Shown piece by piece: positions 25,922 to 35,523 of a DNA stretch of 64,000 bases. Position 1 is the first letter of the stretch; the number at the start of each line of letters is the position of its first letter. The notes beneath the pieces were generated by a model. That model made no database searches. It was not told where the DNA came from and saw nothing but the letters and a program-made list of their open reading frames with translations. The position numbers and the translations under genes are program-made. This DNA is from Marinobacter sp. BW6 (GTDB lineage: Bacteria > Pseudomonadota > Gammaproteobacteria > Pseudomonadales > Oleiphilaceae): NCBI RefSeq assembly GCF_008107725.1, contig NZ_VIRN01000037.1, positions 248,001-312,000 of the forward strand, in the 5' to 3' direction.

Positions 25922-28621
25922 ATGAAACCATTTCCAACATTACTTGCCACCCTCCTTATGGGTGCCATTTCTCTCACTCTTGCAGGTTGCAGCGAAGAGG
26001 AGAAAGAAATGAGCCAAGAAGACATCCAGTATCTTAGTCATATGGATCAGTCGCGCTTTTTCCAGCGCCAAGGGGAGCTCAAAGCCAGCACTCTGGAGGC
26101 GCGTAGTGCCATTGAGCTGCAGCCGGAGCGGGTAGAGCCACATCTTGTTATCATCAACAATCTTCTTACGGCGGGCGATGCCAGAAATGCTGAGCGCATG
26201 CTTGATCAATTCCTTTCCGATATTGGCGAAGCATCCATCAGCCAACAGAATGCAAACGACGCAGCGCTGATTCGTGCAGAAGCCCGCTTGATGCAACGTG
26301 AGTATGAACAAGCGCTGGCGGCCGTTGATTCGCTTCAAAACCCGGACCGCGTTCAACAGCTGGAAGGTGCATTGCTCAGAGGGGAGATTCACCTGGCTGC
26401 GGGCCGTATTGATCAGGCGGAAGAAGCGTATTCCGCTGCCAAGAGCACCGACCCGAATGCGGTCCGGCCCTTGATCGGTCTGGCAAGGGCGGCTTACCGT
26501 CAGAACAAGCCAGGTGAAGCTGATGAATATGTTGCTCAAGCCGAAGAACTTGATCCGAACCACGTCGAACTATGGCTCCTCAAGGCCAGCGTTGCACAAG
26601 ACAGAAAGGATTGGCCAGAAGCCGAACAAGGATTGATAAATGCGCTGGAGACGATCGGTCAGTACGACATTATGACCTACCAGAAGTTCGAAAGTATGTC
26701 GGCCCTGGTCAACGTCTTGCGGGAACAGGGCAAATCGTCGGAAGCCTTTGTTTACGAGGAGATTCTTGCCAAGTCGGCTCCGGGAACAATGATGAGCAAC
26801 CTGAACGCTGCCCAGGAAGCCTTCAACAACGGCGAACTGGATAACGCGGCCCGCTATCTTGAGGAAGTTCTGACGCAGGCGCCAGGACACGAACAGGCCT
26901 CACTGATGCTTGGCTTGGTCCGCTTTCGTCAAGGCCAGGCCGAAGAAGCTGAGGCTCTGCTCGCGCCAGTTGCCGATATGGGCAATTCCGATCAGGCTCG
27001 GAAGCTCCTCGCCGCTACCCGCCTGCAAATGCGTAACCCGGAGGGCGCGCGGGAAGTTCTCGCCAACATGGACAATCAGGATTCGGACCCGGATATCCTG
27101 GCGCTCGTAGGTATCGCGTCACTGATCAGCGGAGACACCGAAAGTGGCGAACAATTCATCCAGAAATCCCTGGAACTTGCGCCTGACAACGACAGCCTCA
27201 GGCTGAGGTATGCCACCTATCTGGTGCGGACAGGAGAGACCGTGCGTGCGATCGAACAGGCTAATCAGGTTCTTGAGAATAATCCCGAATCGGAACAGGC
27301 AAGGTTGCTGATCGTTCAGGCGCATGTATCGTCTAATGACAACGATGCGGCAATCGCAGCGGCTTCCGACTGGGTAGACGCACAACCGCAAAGTGCGGCC
27401 GCCCTGGTGACGCGCGGCAATGTTGCCGCCAACGCAGAGAAAATCGAAGAGGCAAAACAGTATTACCAAAGAGCTGTAGAAGCGGACACCGCAAACCCCA
27501 CTGGTTTTAATGCTCTTGGCAACCTCGCGCTGCTACGCGGTGAAACGCAGCAGGCAAAAGACTACTACCGCAGCGCCATTGAGCTGGCTCCTGACAACCG
27601 TCAGGCACTACAGGGCATCTCGGCAGTAATGCCAAGGGAGGAACTGACAGCCCTTATGGAACGCATCCAGGCGGAAAACCCGGACGCTTATGGTCCCAGG
27701 TTGATATTGCTGGAATCGGCGCTGATCAACCAGAACACTCAGCGAGCCGATGAACTAACAGCAAGTCTTCTAGAGCGTGAAGACGAATCACGCCCTGCCC
27801 CGGCCGAATCAACGGTCGCTTCCATATACCACGGCATTGCGACTCAGATGGCCCAGCGGGAACAATTTGAGCAGGCATCCGATGTGTTGCGCCGGGGGCG
27901 CATCCTCTTCCCGGAAAGCGAGGAAATCGGTATTCAGGCCGCCGCTATCCAGTTCATCGAGGGCAATACCAAGGAGGCCCGGGACACCCTGAGAGACGTC
28001 AAACAACAACATCCCGAATCTTCGGCCCCCTTCCTGGTAGAAGCCCGTTATTTTGAACGGCAAGGAGAGTTTAGGGAAGCGGCCGAGCTCTATCAGCTTG
28101 GCCTTGAGCTGGATCAAACCGCCGAACTGGAAGTGGCCCATGCCCGAGCCCTCGTCCAGTCCGGGCAGCGCACCAAAGCCGTCGAAGCACTCGAGAGCGC
28201 TCGCCAGGAGTTCCCTCGGAACCCTCAGATTCTGATGAATCTGGCGATGCTTCATCAGGAAAACGAGGCACCTGAAAAAGCGATACCGCCGTATGAAGAA
28301 TTGCTGGAGGTCGCCCCCCAGAACGTGGTCGCTCTTAACAACCTGGCGTGGATCTACCACGAGAAAGGTGATGGCCGCGCTATTGATCTTGCCAGACAAG
28401 CATTCGAACTGAATCCCGATAACGCGGCTATTGCCGACACCTATGGCTGGATTCTGCTACAGGGCGGGCAGACAGAGGAAAGCGTTCCAGTTCTGGAAAA
28501 AGCCCACAAACTGCAACCTAATTCTGAGGAAATTGCCATGCATCTGGCAGAGGCCTATCGCGCTAACGGGCGCGATGCCGATGCAAAAAGAGTGCTCGAG
28601 CAGTTTAGTGAGCGGGGGTAA
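25922..28621 (+). CDS. prsT: PEP-CTERM system TPR lipoprotein PrsT
   Basis: This 899-residue lipoprotein has the lipobox LAGC (Cys22), followed by more than twenty tetratricopeptide repeats, e.g. AKSTDPNAVRPLIGLARAAY and NPDNAAIADTYGWILLQGG. Its length and place after prsK-prsR match the PrsT family of exosortase A loci. It is probably anchored in an envelope membrane as a scaffold for polysaccharide assembly or export. The spacing of 51 bases to prsR suggests co-transcription. Confidence 0.93.
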   Translation: MKPFPTLLATLLMGAISLTLAGCSEEEKEMSQEDIQYLSHMDQSRFFQRQGELKASTLEARSAIELQPERVEPHLVIINNLLTAGDARNAERMLDQFLSDIGEASISQQNANDAALIRAEARLMQREYEQALAAVDSLQNPDRVQQLEGALLRGEIHLAAGRIDQAEEAYSAAKSTDPNAVRPLIGLARAAYRQNKPGEADEYVAQAEELDPNHVELWLLKASVAQDRKDWPEAEQGLINALETIGQYDIMTYQKFESMSALVNVLREQGKSSEAFVYEEILAKSAPGTMMSNLNAAQEAFNNGELDNAARYLEEVLTQAPGHEQASLMLGLVRFRQGQAEEAEALLAPVADMGNSDQARKLLAATRLQMRNPEGAREVLANMDNQDSDPDILALVGIASLISGDTESGEQFIQKSLELAPDNDSLRLRYATYLVRTGETVRAIEQANQVLENNPESEQARLLIVQAHVSSNDNDAAIAAASDWVDAQPQSAAALVTRGNVAANAEKIEEAKQYYQRAVEADTANPTGFNALGNLALLRGETQQAKDYYRSAIELAPDNRQALQGISAVMPREELTALMERIQAENPDAYGPRLILLESALINQNTQRADELTASLLEREDESRPAPAESTVASIYHGIATQMAQREQFEQASDVLRRGRILFPESEEIGIQAAAIQFIEGNTKEARDTLRDVKQQHPESSAPFLVEARYFERQGEFREAAELYQLGLELDQTAELEVAHARALVQSGQRTKAVEALESARQEFPRNPQILMNLAMLHQENEAPEKAIPPYEELLEVAPQNVVALNNLAWIYHEKGDGRAIDLARQAFELNPDNAAIADTYGWILLQGGQTEESVPVLEKAHKLQPNSEEIAMHLAEAYRANGRDADAKRVLEQFSERG

Positions 28622-28702
28622 CGCGAAGCCAGAAATAAATAATATAACCACCGCAACAACATACCGAAACGTTCCTACCGCACGGTGGCGAGCTCCCGCC
28701 TT

Positions 28703-28734
28703 CGCAACAATACTTTACACATCGTATTGTTGCG
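28703..28734. repeat. perfect 11-bp inverted repeat before the PA14 gene
   Basis: CGCAACAATAC (28703-28713) and GTATTGTTGCG (28724-28734) are perfect inverted copies around a 10-base spacer, ending 15 bases before the ATG at 28750. No T run follows, so it is not a terminator. It could be an operator or a 5'-UTR hairpin next to the ribosome binding site AAGGAAGG. Confidence 0.5.
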
Positions 28735-28749
28735 CAAGGAAGGTGTGTC

Positions 28750-30723
28750 ATGGCCAGGCTACGACTGCTCGGGCTTTGGGTTGTGGTTATCGGGGTCAGC
28801 GGCTGCCAAAGCTGGCAGATTGGCAACGTCGAATCTTTGCCACCAACCGCGTCTTTACCAGCTACCAGCAAACCGGGAATAGTCGAATTACGTTATTACG
28901 ACGATATACCCGGACGCAGAGTTACAGATCTTCTCGAAAGCCCTAAGTTCCCTGACAACCCTGACGAAATCGTCGAACTGACTTCCCTGGAGGTGGCCCC
29001 ATACCGCGGGGATAATTACGGGGCTTTGGTAAGAGGATATATTATAGCTCCGGTGAGTGGAGACTATACTCTTTTTGTCAGCGGCGACGATGAAACACAG
29101 CTATGGCTCTCCACAGACGGTACGAAGGAGAACTTGTCACTGATCGCTGCTGTCACCGGGTATACCAGTGGTCAGCAATATACAAAGTACAGCTCCCAAA
29201 CTTCTCCGATTCAACCCCTATCCCAGGGAAAACGCTATTACTTTGAAATTCGGTTTAAGGAGGCAACTGGTGGCGACCATTTCAGTGTGGCCTGGCAAGG
29301 ACCGGGAATCATCCAACAGGTAATCGGAAGCGACTATATCTATTCTTTGGGTAAGCCGCCGTCCAACGACAACTTGACCACCGCCGAAGCCTATTCACTC
29401 GGATATCGTGTCGGCTTTCTTGATAGCGCAGAGGCACTTACATTCAACCCGGAATTCCCTCCTCAGGATGCGGACCAGGATGGCATCTACGACAACTGGG
29501 AAGTAGTTCATGGCCTGGACCCGACAAGCCCTGCCGATGCCCTGTCAGACCCAGACAATGACCTCATCGTTGCAGCCGATGAATTCCTTATCGGAACTGC
29601 CGAAAACAACCCGGACACTGACGGAGACGGCATACCCGACGGTATGGAATACGCAGCCGGTCTCGATCCACTTGATCCGGGCGACGCTAGTGAGGATCTT
29701 GATGGTGACAACTTCACCAACCTGGAAGAATATCTTGCCGGCACCGCAATGGACGATCCAAATAGCATACCTGAGGCCCAACTCGTTTATTCCGCAGGTT
29801 TTGTAGGCCAGTATTTTACCGGCACGAACTTCGATCAATTTGTAGCGGCGCGCCAGGAACCCACTCTCGACTTTGACTGGCGTTACGGTAGGCCCATGAC
29901 CTCAATGCCAGAGGACACATTCAGTATAAGGTGGAGTGGGGAGTTCACTGCCCCTCACGACAACGGTACCCGCATGTATCGCTTCACCCTCCGAACAGAC
30001 GACGGCAATCGACTTTACCTGAATCGCGACCTAGCCATTAATGATTGGAGTGATCATGGGCCGGCGAATTTCAACCACACCGCAATTTTTCAGCCTGGAG
30101 AATCTGTCCCGGTTACAGTTGAGTATTACGAAGACCGGGGCGGAGCTGTTGCACAACTATCAATCACCGATCTTTCAACCGGTGAAGCTGTCTCAGTAGA
30201 AGGCACTGTTAGGGCTCCAAATCTGGAGTATAGCCATTCACTGGATTCTGACGTGGACGGTATCCCGGATACGTGGGAGCTCAAGCATGGTCTCAACCCA
30301 TGGAGCAACGACGCGTCTCAGGCTTTTAACACCGATGGGGTCTCCAACCTGGAAGCCTACAACAATGGCCTTCATCCATGGACACTGGAACCGATCACTA
30401 CCGATGGAACCTCGGAGATTACCGCCCCCGAATCCAGCGAACCAGAGCTACCCGCTGTAGGCACCGCAAACCTGTCGTGGACAGCGCCGGGTACACGCTT
30501 GGACGGGACATCTATTTTGCTGAGCGAAATAGACTACTACGAGGTCCGGTATGGTCAAGACCCGGAAAGCCTCACCGAAATTCAGCGCATTGATGGCGCA
30601 GAAACGACCTACGAGTTCGATAATCTCTCCCCTGGAACCTGGTACTTTACAATTAGAGTAGTCGATACCGATGGTCTGGAAAGCCCACCCTCAGAGATCG
30701 TCTCTCACGAAGTAGGAAAATAA
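28750..30723 (+). CDS. PA14-domain lipoprotein with calcium-type repeats and Fn3
   Basis: This 657-residue protein has a lipoprotein signal (VSGCQ, Cys19). Two PA14-like domains (about 35-205 and 348-495) have typical phrases such as FVSGDDETQLWLS and FTLRTDDGNRLYL. Between and after them are thrombospondin-type Asp repeats (DADQDGIYD, DTDGDGIPD, DLDGDNFT, DSDVDGIPD), likely calcium-binding. A fibronectin type III domain ends the protein. PA14 domains commonly bind glycans, so it may link the exopolysaccharide to the cell surface. It is encoded between prsT and the exosortase gene. Confidence 0.85.
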   Translation: MARLRLLGLWVVVIGVSGCQSWQIGNVESLPPTASLPATSKPGIVELRYYDDIPGRRVTDLLESPKFPDNPDEIVELTSLEVAPYRGDNYGALVRGYIIAPVSGDYTLFVSGDDETQLWLSTDGTKENLSLIAAVTGYTSGQQYTKYSSQTSPIQPLSQGKRYYFEIRFKEATGGDHFSVAWQGPGIIQQVIGSDYIYSLGKPPSNDNLTTAEAYSLGYRVGFLDSAEALTFNPEFPPQDADQDGIYDNWEVVHGLDPTSPADALSDPDNDLIVAADEFLIGTAENNPDTDGDGIPDGMEYAAGLDPLDPGDASEDLDGDNFTNLEEYLAGTAMDDPNSIPEAQLVYSAGFVGQYFTGTNFDQFVAARQEPTLDFDWRYGRPMTSMPEDTFSIRWSGEFTAPHDNGTRMYRFTLRTDDGNRLYLNRDLAINDWSDHGPANFNHTAIFQPGESVPVTVEYYEDRGGAVAQLSITDLSTGEAVSVEGTVRAPNLEYSHSLDSDVDGIPDTWELKHGLNPWSNDASQAFNTDGVSNLEAYNNGLHPWTLEPITTDGTSEITAPESSEPELPAVGTANLSWTAPGTRLDGTSILLSEIDYYEVRYGQDPESLTEIQRIDGAETTYEFDNLSPGTWYFTIRVVDTDGLESPPSEIVSHEVGK

Positions 30724-30744
30724 CCCGGAGTCACGCAATTTACC

Positions 30745-32292
30745 CTATCGCTGAAAATACTGATCAACCTGATTAACAATCGCTGGCATAGCGTCGCTTA
30801 CCAGATCACTCACCGCAGCCTCACCATCACAGGCCTCACACGTAGTGCCGAAAACAATGAGAGATGCGTCCATCCGAGAGCGGAAAAAGCTTACTACCTG
30901 AGCCAACTTTGCCCTCCATTGATCTGTCTCCCACACGCCCGCGACATAATAGCCGTATGCAAGATGCACGTGTTTGCCAGATGACAAGCTTCGCAGGGTC
31001 AAACCCTGGAGGGGGAAGCCAGATGGCGATGTCACTTTAAAGAATCTTTCTGGTAACCACTCATCGCGGTCATAGATACGATTGTAGTATTGAACGAGCT
31101 CCGCTCTGTGGCGTTGATACTCGTAACTGTACACTCCCACAAATAACTGCTGCTCAGGTCCCGACTCACCGGTAACAGCCTCCCGGTCAAACATTGTTTG
31201 GACAAAGACCAGATCAGGGTTACGCACCTGTGGTTTCCAGCCACTCAACCGATTCCCGAACAGCGGCCCAAAACGCTCGGTGCCCAAAACAAAATCAAAC
31301 GATTCTGGTGTGGCCTTAATTTCCCCGGCAGAGGAAGGTAAAAGCGCCAGCAGCAAAACAGGTAGTGCCGAGGTGGCTGCAACTCCCGACCATAATCGGC
31401 GGCTCCCGCCTCTGCCAGTAATGAGCATCTCGCGTTCGGGCACCGGTGACTGTTCCGCCCTGGACATTTCCATTTTGCGTCCAATGAAAAACAATGGCAC
31501 CAGAGTAGCTGCAAATACCCACCAGCCAAAGTTATCGTGGTCCTGAATCAGACTCGTCTCCATATTGGTTTCGTAACCCATGTAAATGATCACAAAAACC
31601 CGAATCCAGTTCGCTACTAACGCAAAGCCCACTGCTGTGAGGAAAAACACGATCCTCGAACGCAGACACCTGAAATTAAGTTCTCCATACAACGCGGCCA
31701 AGGACTGTCCAACCAACAGATACCGCAAGCCAGAACACCCATGCGCGACCTCAAAGGTGCCGACACCAATCAGGTATACGAAGACTCCCTCTACTTCGAA
31801 ATCAATCTCGAATAACCCCAGCAGAAGCCGGTTTATCTCAACCGTAATGACTTGAAGGGTCCAGGACAGGTAATCCCATACCGGCACTGTAAAGAAAAGA
31901 ATGCCGACTGGAATAATAAAAGCTTTCACCTGTTGCCAACCCAGCAAAATCGCAAGCGCACCCAATAACAGTGGAACTACGGTTAACTCTCGCAAAGCTT
32001 GCACGCGCAGGATATCGCCAAGGCCGTATGCAATTAACGCCAGGGCAAAGGGCACCAGCCACAAGGGGTAAAACCCGGGAACAGGCGAATCTCTTTTTAC
32101 CGTTCGTACAACGAGAACAACGGAAACCAATAGAAGCAACAAGCCATGGGAGTAGGATTCGTCAAACTTGAACCAGCGACTGACAATCCCTTCGACGGTG
32201 GGCCAGATAAGCAGGAAAAGGGCGCCAAATATTATAAGGAACGGAAGTACTGTCTGAACCAAACTGCGATCACGAATCCTTTCAATCGTCAT
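30745..32292 (-). CDS. xrtA: exosortase A fused to EpsI domain
   Basis: The ATG at 32292 (515 residues) is preceded by GGAAGTGGA; a longer start at 32307 is possible. The N-terminal 280 residues hold about eight membrane helices with the exosortase catalytic triad: Cys186 in AHGCSGLRY, Arg231 in NWIRVFVI and His252 in QDHDNFGW. The C-terminal 200 residues are an EpsI (DUF3485) periplasmic domain. XrtA cleaves PEP-CTERM proteins, such as the one at 21483-22130. It is the last gene of the minus-strand exopolysaccharide cluster and converges with the PA14 gene. Confidence 0.95.
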   Translation of the reverse strand: MTIERIRDRSLVQTVLPFLIIFGALFLLIWPTVEGIVSRWFKFDESYSHGLLLLLVSVVLVVRTVKRDSPVPGFYPLWLVPFALALIAYGLGDILRVQALRELTVVPLLLGALAILLGWQQVKAFIIPVGILFFTVPVWDYLSWTLQVITVEINRLLLGLFEIDFEVEGVFVYLIGVGTFEVAHGCSGLRYLLVGQSLAALYGELNFRCLRSRIVFFLTAVGFALVANWIRVFVIIYMGYETNMETSLIQDHDNFGWWVFAATLVPLFFIGRKMEMSRAEQSPVPEREMLITGRGGSRRLWSGVAATSALPVLLLALLPSSAGEIKATPESFDFVLGTERFGPLFGNRLSGWKPQVRNPDLVFVQTMFDREAVTGESGPEQQLFVGVYSYEYQRHRAELVQYYNRIYDRDEWLPERFFKVTSPSGFPLQGLTLRSLSSGKHVHLAYGYYVAGVWETDQWRAKLAQVVSFFRSRMDASLIVFGTTCEACDGEAAVSDLVSDAMPAIVNQVDQYFQR

Positions 32293-32367
32293 ACGTCCAC
32301 TTCCCATACATGTAAACCAGTCCTGGGGATATTGTGCCTGTGCGCAGAGTTTTTTGCCACGACAGGA

Positions 32368-33498
32368 CTACAAACCTACCCTGCGACTGAATGCCCGCGC
32401 AATTAACGGGGGGCTAGCCGCCTGGATACGATACAGAGCCTTGAGCAGAGGGCTACGAACGACTTGGAACGTAGAGAAATGTACAGGTTCCCCATGAAAG
32501 TGCGATTTATAGAACTGCTTCTTACCAGTACCTGCAAGTAGATCATACGCGCTTGTTGTTCCGTGGTTGAAAGCAGACTCAATGGCGAACCCCAGGTGGA
32601 GATAACCCAGTGAGACTTTCGCATCGAAACCTTCCTCATATCCGGCCTGGAGATTGTACCGGCAACCTCTGACCACCAGATCGTATAAAACGGAAACACA
32701 ACGCTCATTGTAAAGGATCACGCTCATAGCCGACTCACCGCCACATAGATGCAGCCTCTCAAGGAACAGGCGGTGAAACCTGAGCGCCTCCCCGTCGAAC
32801 GCCGGTTTCCCCCATCGATTCATATGAAAAGCATTGAGGCGCTCAAAAAAGTCCCCGTCACGACATTGATTGTGGTCCAGAAAAGCAAGTTCACCCTGCT
32901 TCTTCAGATACGCCCTGCGGTTATAGGCTTTCAGCCGGGTATGCTTTCCAAGCCCTCCCAACCAGTCATCAAAAGCGCCTGAGGTATCGATGCGAATCCC
33001 CGTATCGTCGGTACGGCGAATAATCCGGTAGCCCCTTTGCTCATTAACCCCGCCGGTTGTGAGATTCTCCAGCTGATCCACGGGCACATCGCTACAGATC
33101 AGCTCATCCCATTCCAGCTGTTCCAGCGCCGAAACAAGCGCCGCCCTGACCGGATGCTCAAAACCACGGCGGGCAATGATTCCGTAGTACTCCGTTCGCA
33201 CCGTCGGCGCAAGCCGCCAGGCATTGCCAATCATGTAAAGGCGGGCAACCCGAATTCCTGCGGGCGTCATCAATACCCGGCGGCAAAAAGGGCCGATACC
33301 AACAAGCTCATCCCGCTGATCGAAAACACCCAACAGGACCAGCTCCATGCCCAGAATCTGAGACCAGGTTTCCCACCAACTATAGAGCCAGGGCCAGCTC
33401 ATGAAGAGAGGGTTAGCGTCTGATACTTCAAGGCACGCCTGCCATTCGTCCGCCATACTGGCAAATCCGGCCTCGGAAACCGGTTTGATCGTCAGCAT
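32368..33498 (-). CDS. CelD/BcsL-type GNAT acyltransferase
   Basis: This 376-residue protein is of the FemAB-like double-GNAT group (Acetyltransf_6/CelD). Recognisable features are the N-terminal NPLFMSWPWLYSWWETW and the later acceptor-domain phrases HMNRWGKPAFDGE and YNLQAGYEEGFDAKVSLGYL. CelD-like proteins are common in exosortase-linked polysaccharide loci, where they may acylate or aminoacylate sugars. The actual donor is unknown. It overlaps the preceding GNAT gene by 7 bases. Confidence 0.85.
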   Translation of the reverse strand: MLTIKPVSEAGFASMADEWQACLEVSDANPLFMSWPWLYSWWETWSQILGMELVLLGVFDQRDELVGIGPFCRRVLMTPAGIRVARLYMIGNAWRLAPTVRTEYYGIIARRGFEHPVRAALVSALEQLEWDELICSDVPVDQLENLTTGGVNEQRGYRIIRRTDDTGIRIDTSGAFDDWLGGLGKHTRLKAYNRRAYLKKQGELAFLDHNQCRDGDFFERLNAFHMNRWGKPAFDGEALRFHRLFLERLHLCGGESAMSVILYNERCVSVLYDLVVRGCRYNLQAGYEEGFDAKVSLGYLHLGFAIESAFNHGTTSAYDLLAGTGKKQFYKSHFHGEPVHFSTFQVVRSPLLKALYRIQAASPPLIARAFSRRVGL

Positions 33499-34592
33499 GA
33501 TGCACGCTCCAGTGCGGACACACCCGGCACGGTTTCCGTGGTGTAAAAATCACTGGCCGCCTGAAGGAACTCTCCATCGGAGTCACCAGCCATAATGAAC
33601 CAGGCCGACGAATCTGCAGAGCTATCCCTACCCGGTTCATAGATATAGAAACGAGGCCGGCCCCGGAGCTGAACAAATCCCTCGGCAAGAAACGTCTCAG
33701 CAAGTTCCGGATCCGAAGTAACTGACACTACCTGATTGGCATGCGGCCAGTGCTTGATTGCAGCTCCAACAAGGGCGCGCTTAAGCGGCTGATTTTGGGC
33801 GGGACCACAATAATCGATAATGCGCAGGGTGCGCCGGCCGAAACGGGTTACCAGTAATCCTGCCAACTCATCACTTTTCCAAACACAAATGAATGCATAC
33901 CGGCCCAACGGATGTAGCTGATAACGCCAGTTCAGGTATGCAAAGTCCCTTCGAACAACCCTTCCGTAGCCCGGCGCGCAACGCTCCCAAAGCGCATCAA
34001 CCTGTTCTCTTGCAGGCAGACTTGAGCGCACTTTAATACTTATTCCGGAGATTCCCGGCGCGGCGGAGAAAGCACGCATCAGCCGATTCAGCCACTGGAG
34101 AGTACTCAGCAACCAGCTACGAAGCCCCTTGCGCCGGCGCAGCATTCTGTAGCTTCTCACCGTTTCATCGGGCACCCATCCAAGGTGACGGAGCACATCA
34201 CTGGCCTGGTTGCTTATTCCAAAGGCCATTACCACAGGCGCTTTTTTGTGCAGCTCATGTTTGATGGCACTACCCAGTCCCTGCCCTCGCCACTGCTCAG
34301 CCAGGTAAAAATCACAGCTCCATAAAACTGGAATATCTTTGCCCCGGTCGGTGGTACGAACGCCCATCCCGCCGTTGAACCCAACTACCCTATCCTCTTC
34401 GTCAACCAGTACAATCGGCGTAAACGGCAAGCCAAATGGATTGGACTCAAACTGCCACTGCCACAATTCGGCCTTGTAAGGCACATCCCTGAAGAGCCTG
34501 AGCACCCCCTCCCGATATTTCGTCTGCCAGGGCACGCATCGGGGCATCCTGTCACCACCTGCCGCAGCACTTACCTTTGTAACCTGTGTCAT
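33492..34592 (-). CDS. GNAT-family acyltransferase
   Basis: This 366-residue protein has a GNAT fold. The acyl-CoA loop is visible as EQWRGQGLGSAIKHEL (Q/RxxGxG). A second GNAT-like half covers about 190-340. It lies between a GT2 gene (ATGA overlap) and the CelD-like gene, in the polysaccharide operon. It probably N- or O-acylates a sugar precursor. The donor and acceptor are not identifiable. Confidence 0.82.
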   Translation of the reverse strand: MTQVTKVSAAAGGDRMPRCVPWQTKYREGVLRLFRDVPYKAELWQWQFESNPFGLPFTPIVLVDEEDRVVGFNGGMGVRTTDRGKDIPVLWSCDFYLAEQWRGQGLGSAIKHELHKKAPVVMAFGISNQASDVLRHLGWVPDETVRSYRMLRRRKGLRSWLLSTLQWLNRLMRAFSAAPGISGISIKVRSSLPAREQVDALWERCAPGYGRVVRRDFAYLNWRYQLHPLGRYAFICVWKSDELAGLLVTRFGRRTLRIIDYCGPAQNQPLKRALVGAAIKHWPHANQVVSVTSDPELAETFLAEGFVQLRGRPRFYIYEPGRDSSADSSAWFIMAGDSDGEFLQAASDFYTTETVPGVSALERASC

Positions 34593-35464
34593 CTTCGGGG
34601 CACCATAACGCGATACAGCGCTTTCCAGACTACTGAATCAAGCGGCTCATTACGCAGCGCCTTTGCAATGGCGCTCATCGCCTCGCCACGGTCACCAACG
34701 CTGGTGAAGTACCTTGCTTTGCGACAATAAAAACGCGCCAGCCCCCAGCGGCGTTCTGCCGGAGAAAGAACACCACCATACCGCGCCAGAAATGTCAGGA
34801 TAATGCGCTCGTTCGCGGCGAACCGCCGGCGTTTATCGGATGAAATCTGATCCGCCATCACCCGGTAGGAAGCAACGATGCCCGGCTCATAATAAAAACA
34901 ATACCGGGCAGAAAACCTCAACCAAAGCTCGTAGTCATCAGCAACCCCAACCGAAGTATCGAAACCACCCATCTCATCGAAGCATCGCCGTCTCACCAGC
35001 GCCGTGGTAATACTCACGCTATTGTCAGCCAACAGCCTCCGCGTGATTCGGCCGGAATAACGCTTCATGTTCTCCAGGCTGATAACGGCACCCTGCTCAT
35101 CAATCATGGCCTCATCACCATGAACGATATCAACCTCAGGCCTTTCTCGCAGAACAGCCAGTTGCTTCTCCAGTTTATCTGGAGACCAGAGGTCATCAGA
35201 ATCGAGAAACGCAATAAAATCCCCGTCCGCGTGCTCGAGAGCGAGATTACGGGCATGGCTCTGACCCTGGTTTTCCTGGTAGAAATAACGAACACGACCG
35301 TCAGCAAAAAAAGGCTCGAGAACTTTGCGGGTATCGTCTACCGATCCGTCATCGACAATGATCAGCTCAAGGTCGGAGTAGGTCTGGGCCAAAACACTCG
35401 CAACCGCCTCCGGCAGAAACCGGGCCCTGTTGTAGGTTGGCGTAACCACACTCACCCTGACCAT
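34589..35464 (-). CDS. family 2 glycosyltransferase
   Basis: The ATG at 35464 gives 291 residues and is preceded by AGAGGTGA. The frame upstream to 35509 lacks a ribosome site. The GT-A fold has VSVVTPTYNRA, VDDGS and the metal-binding DSDD (in AFLDSDDLW). It has no membrane helices and is probably cytoplasmic, adding a sugar to the lipid-linked repeat unit. It is a close paralogue of the next gene upstream, which is much more AT-rich. Confidence 0.9.
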   Translation of the reverse strand: MVRVSVVTPTYNRARFLPEAVASVLAQTYSDLELIIVDDGSVDDTRKVLEPFFADGRVRYFYQENQGQSHARNLALEHADGDFIAFLDSDDLWSPDKLEKQLAVLRERPEVDIVHGDEAMIDEQGAVISLENMKRYSGRITRRLLADNSVSITTALVRRRCFDEMGGFDTSVGVADDYELWLRFSARYCFYYEPGIVASYRVMADQISSDKRRRFAANERIILTFLARYGGVLSPAERRWGLARFYCRKARYFTSVGDRGEAMSAIAKALRNEPLDSVVWKALYRVMVPRR

Positions 35465-35523
35465 AAGTTCACCTCTTATTTCTCGAGCCCCAAACGATCC
35501 AACATCCAACTAGCAGTTAACTA

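Noticed and set aside
32334..32349. Possible sigma-54 promoter of the exosortase gene (minus strand TGGCAAAAAACTCTGC)
   Set aside because: The spacing between GG and GC is 11 instead of 10, which usually abolishes sigma-54 promoters.
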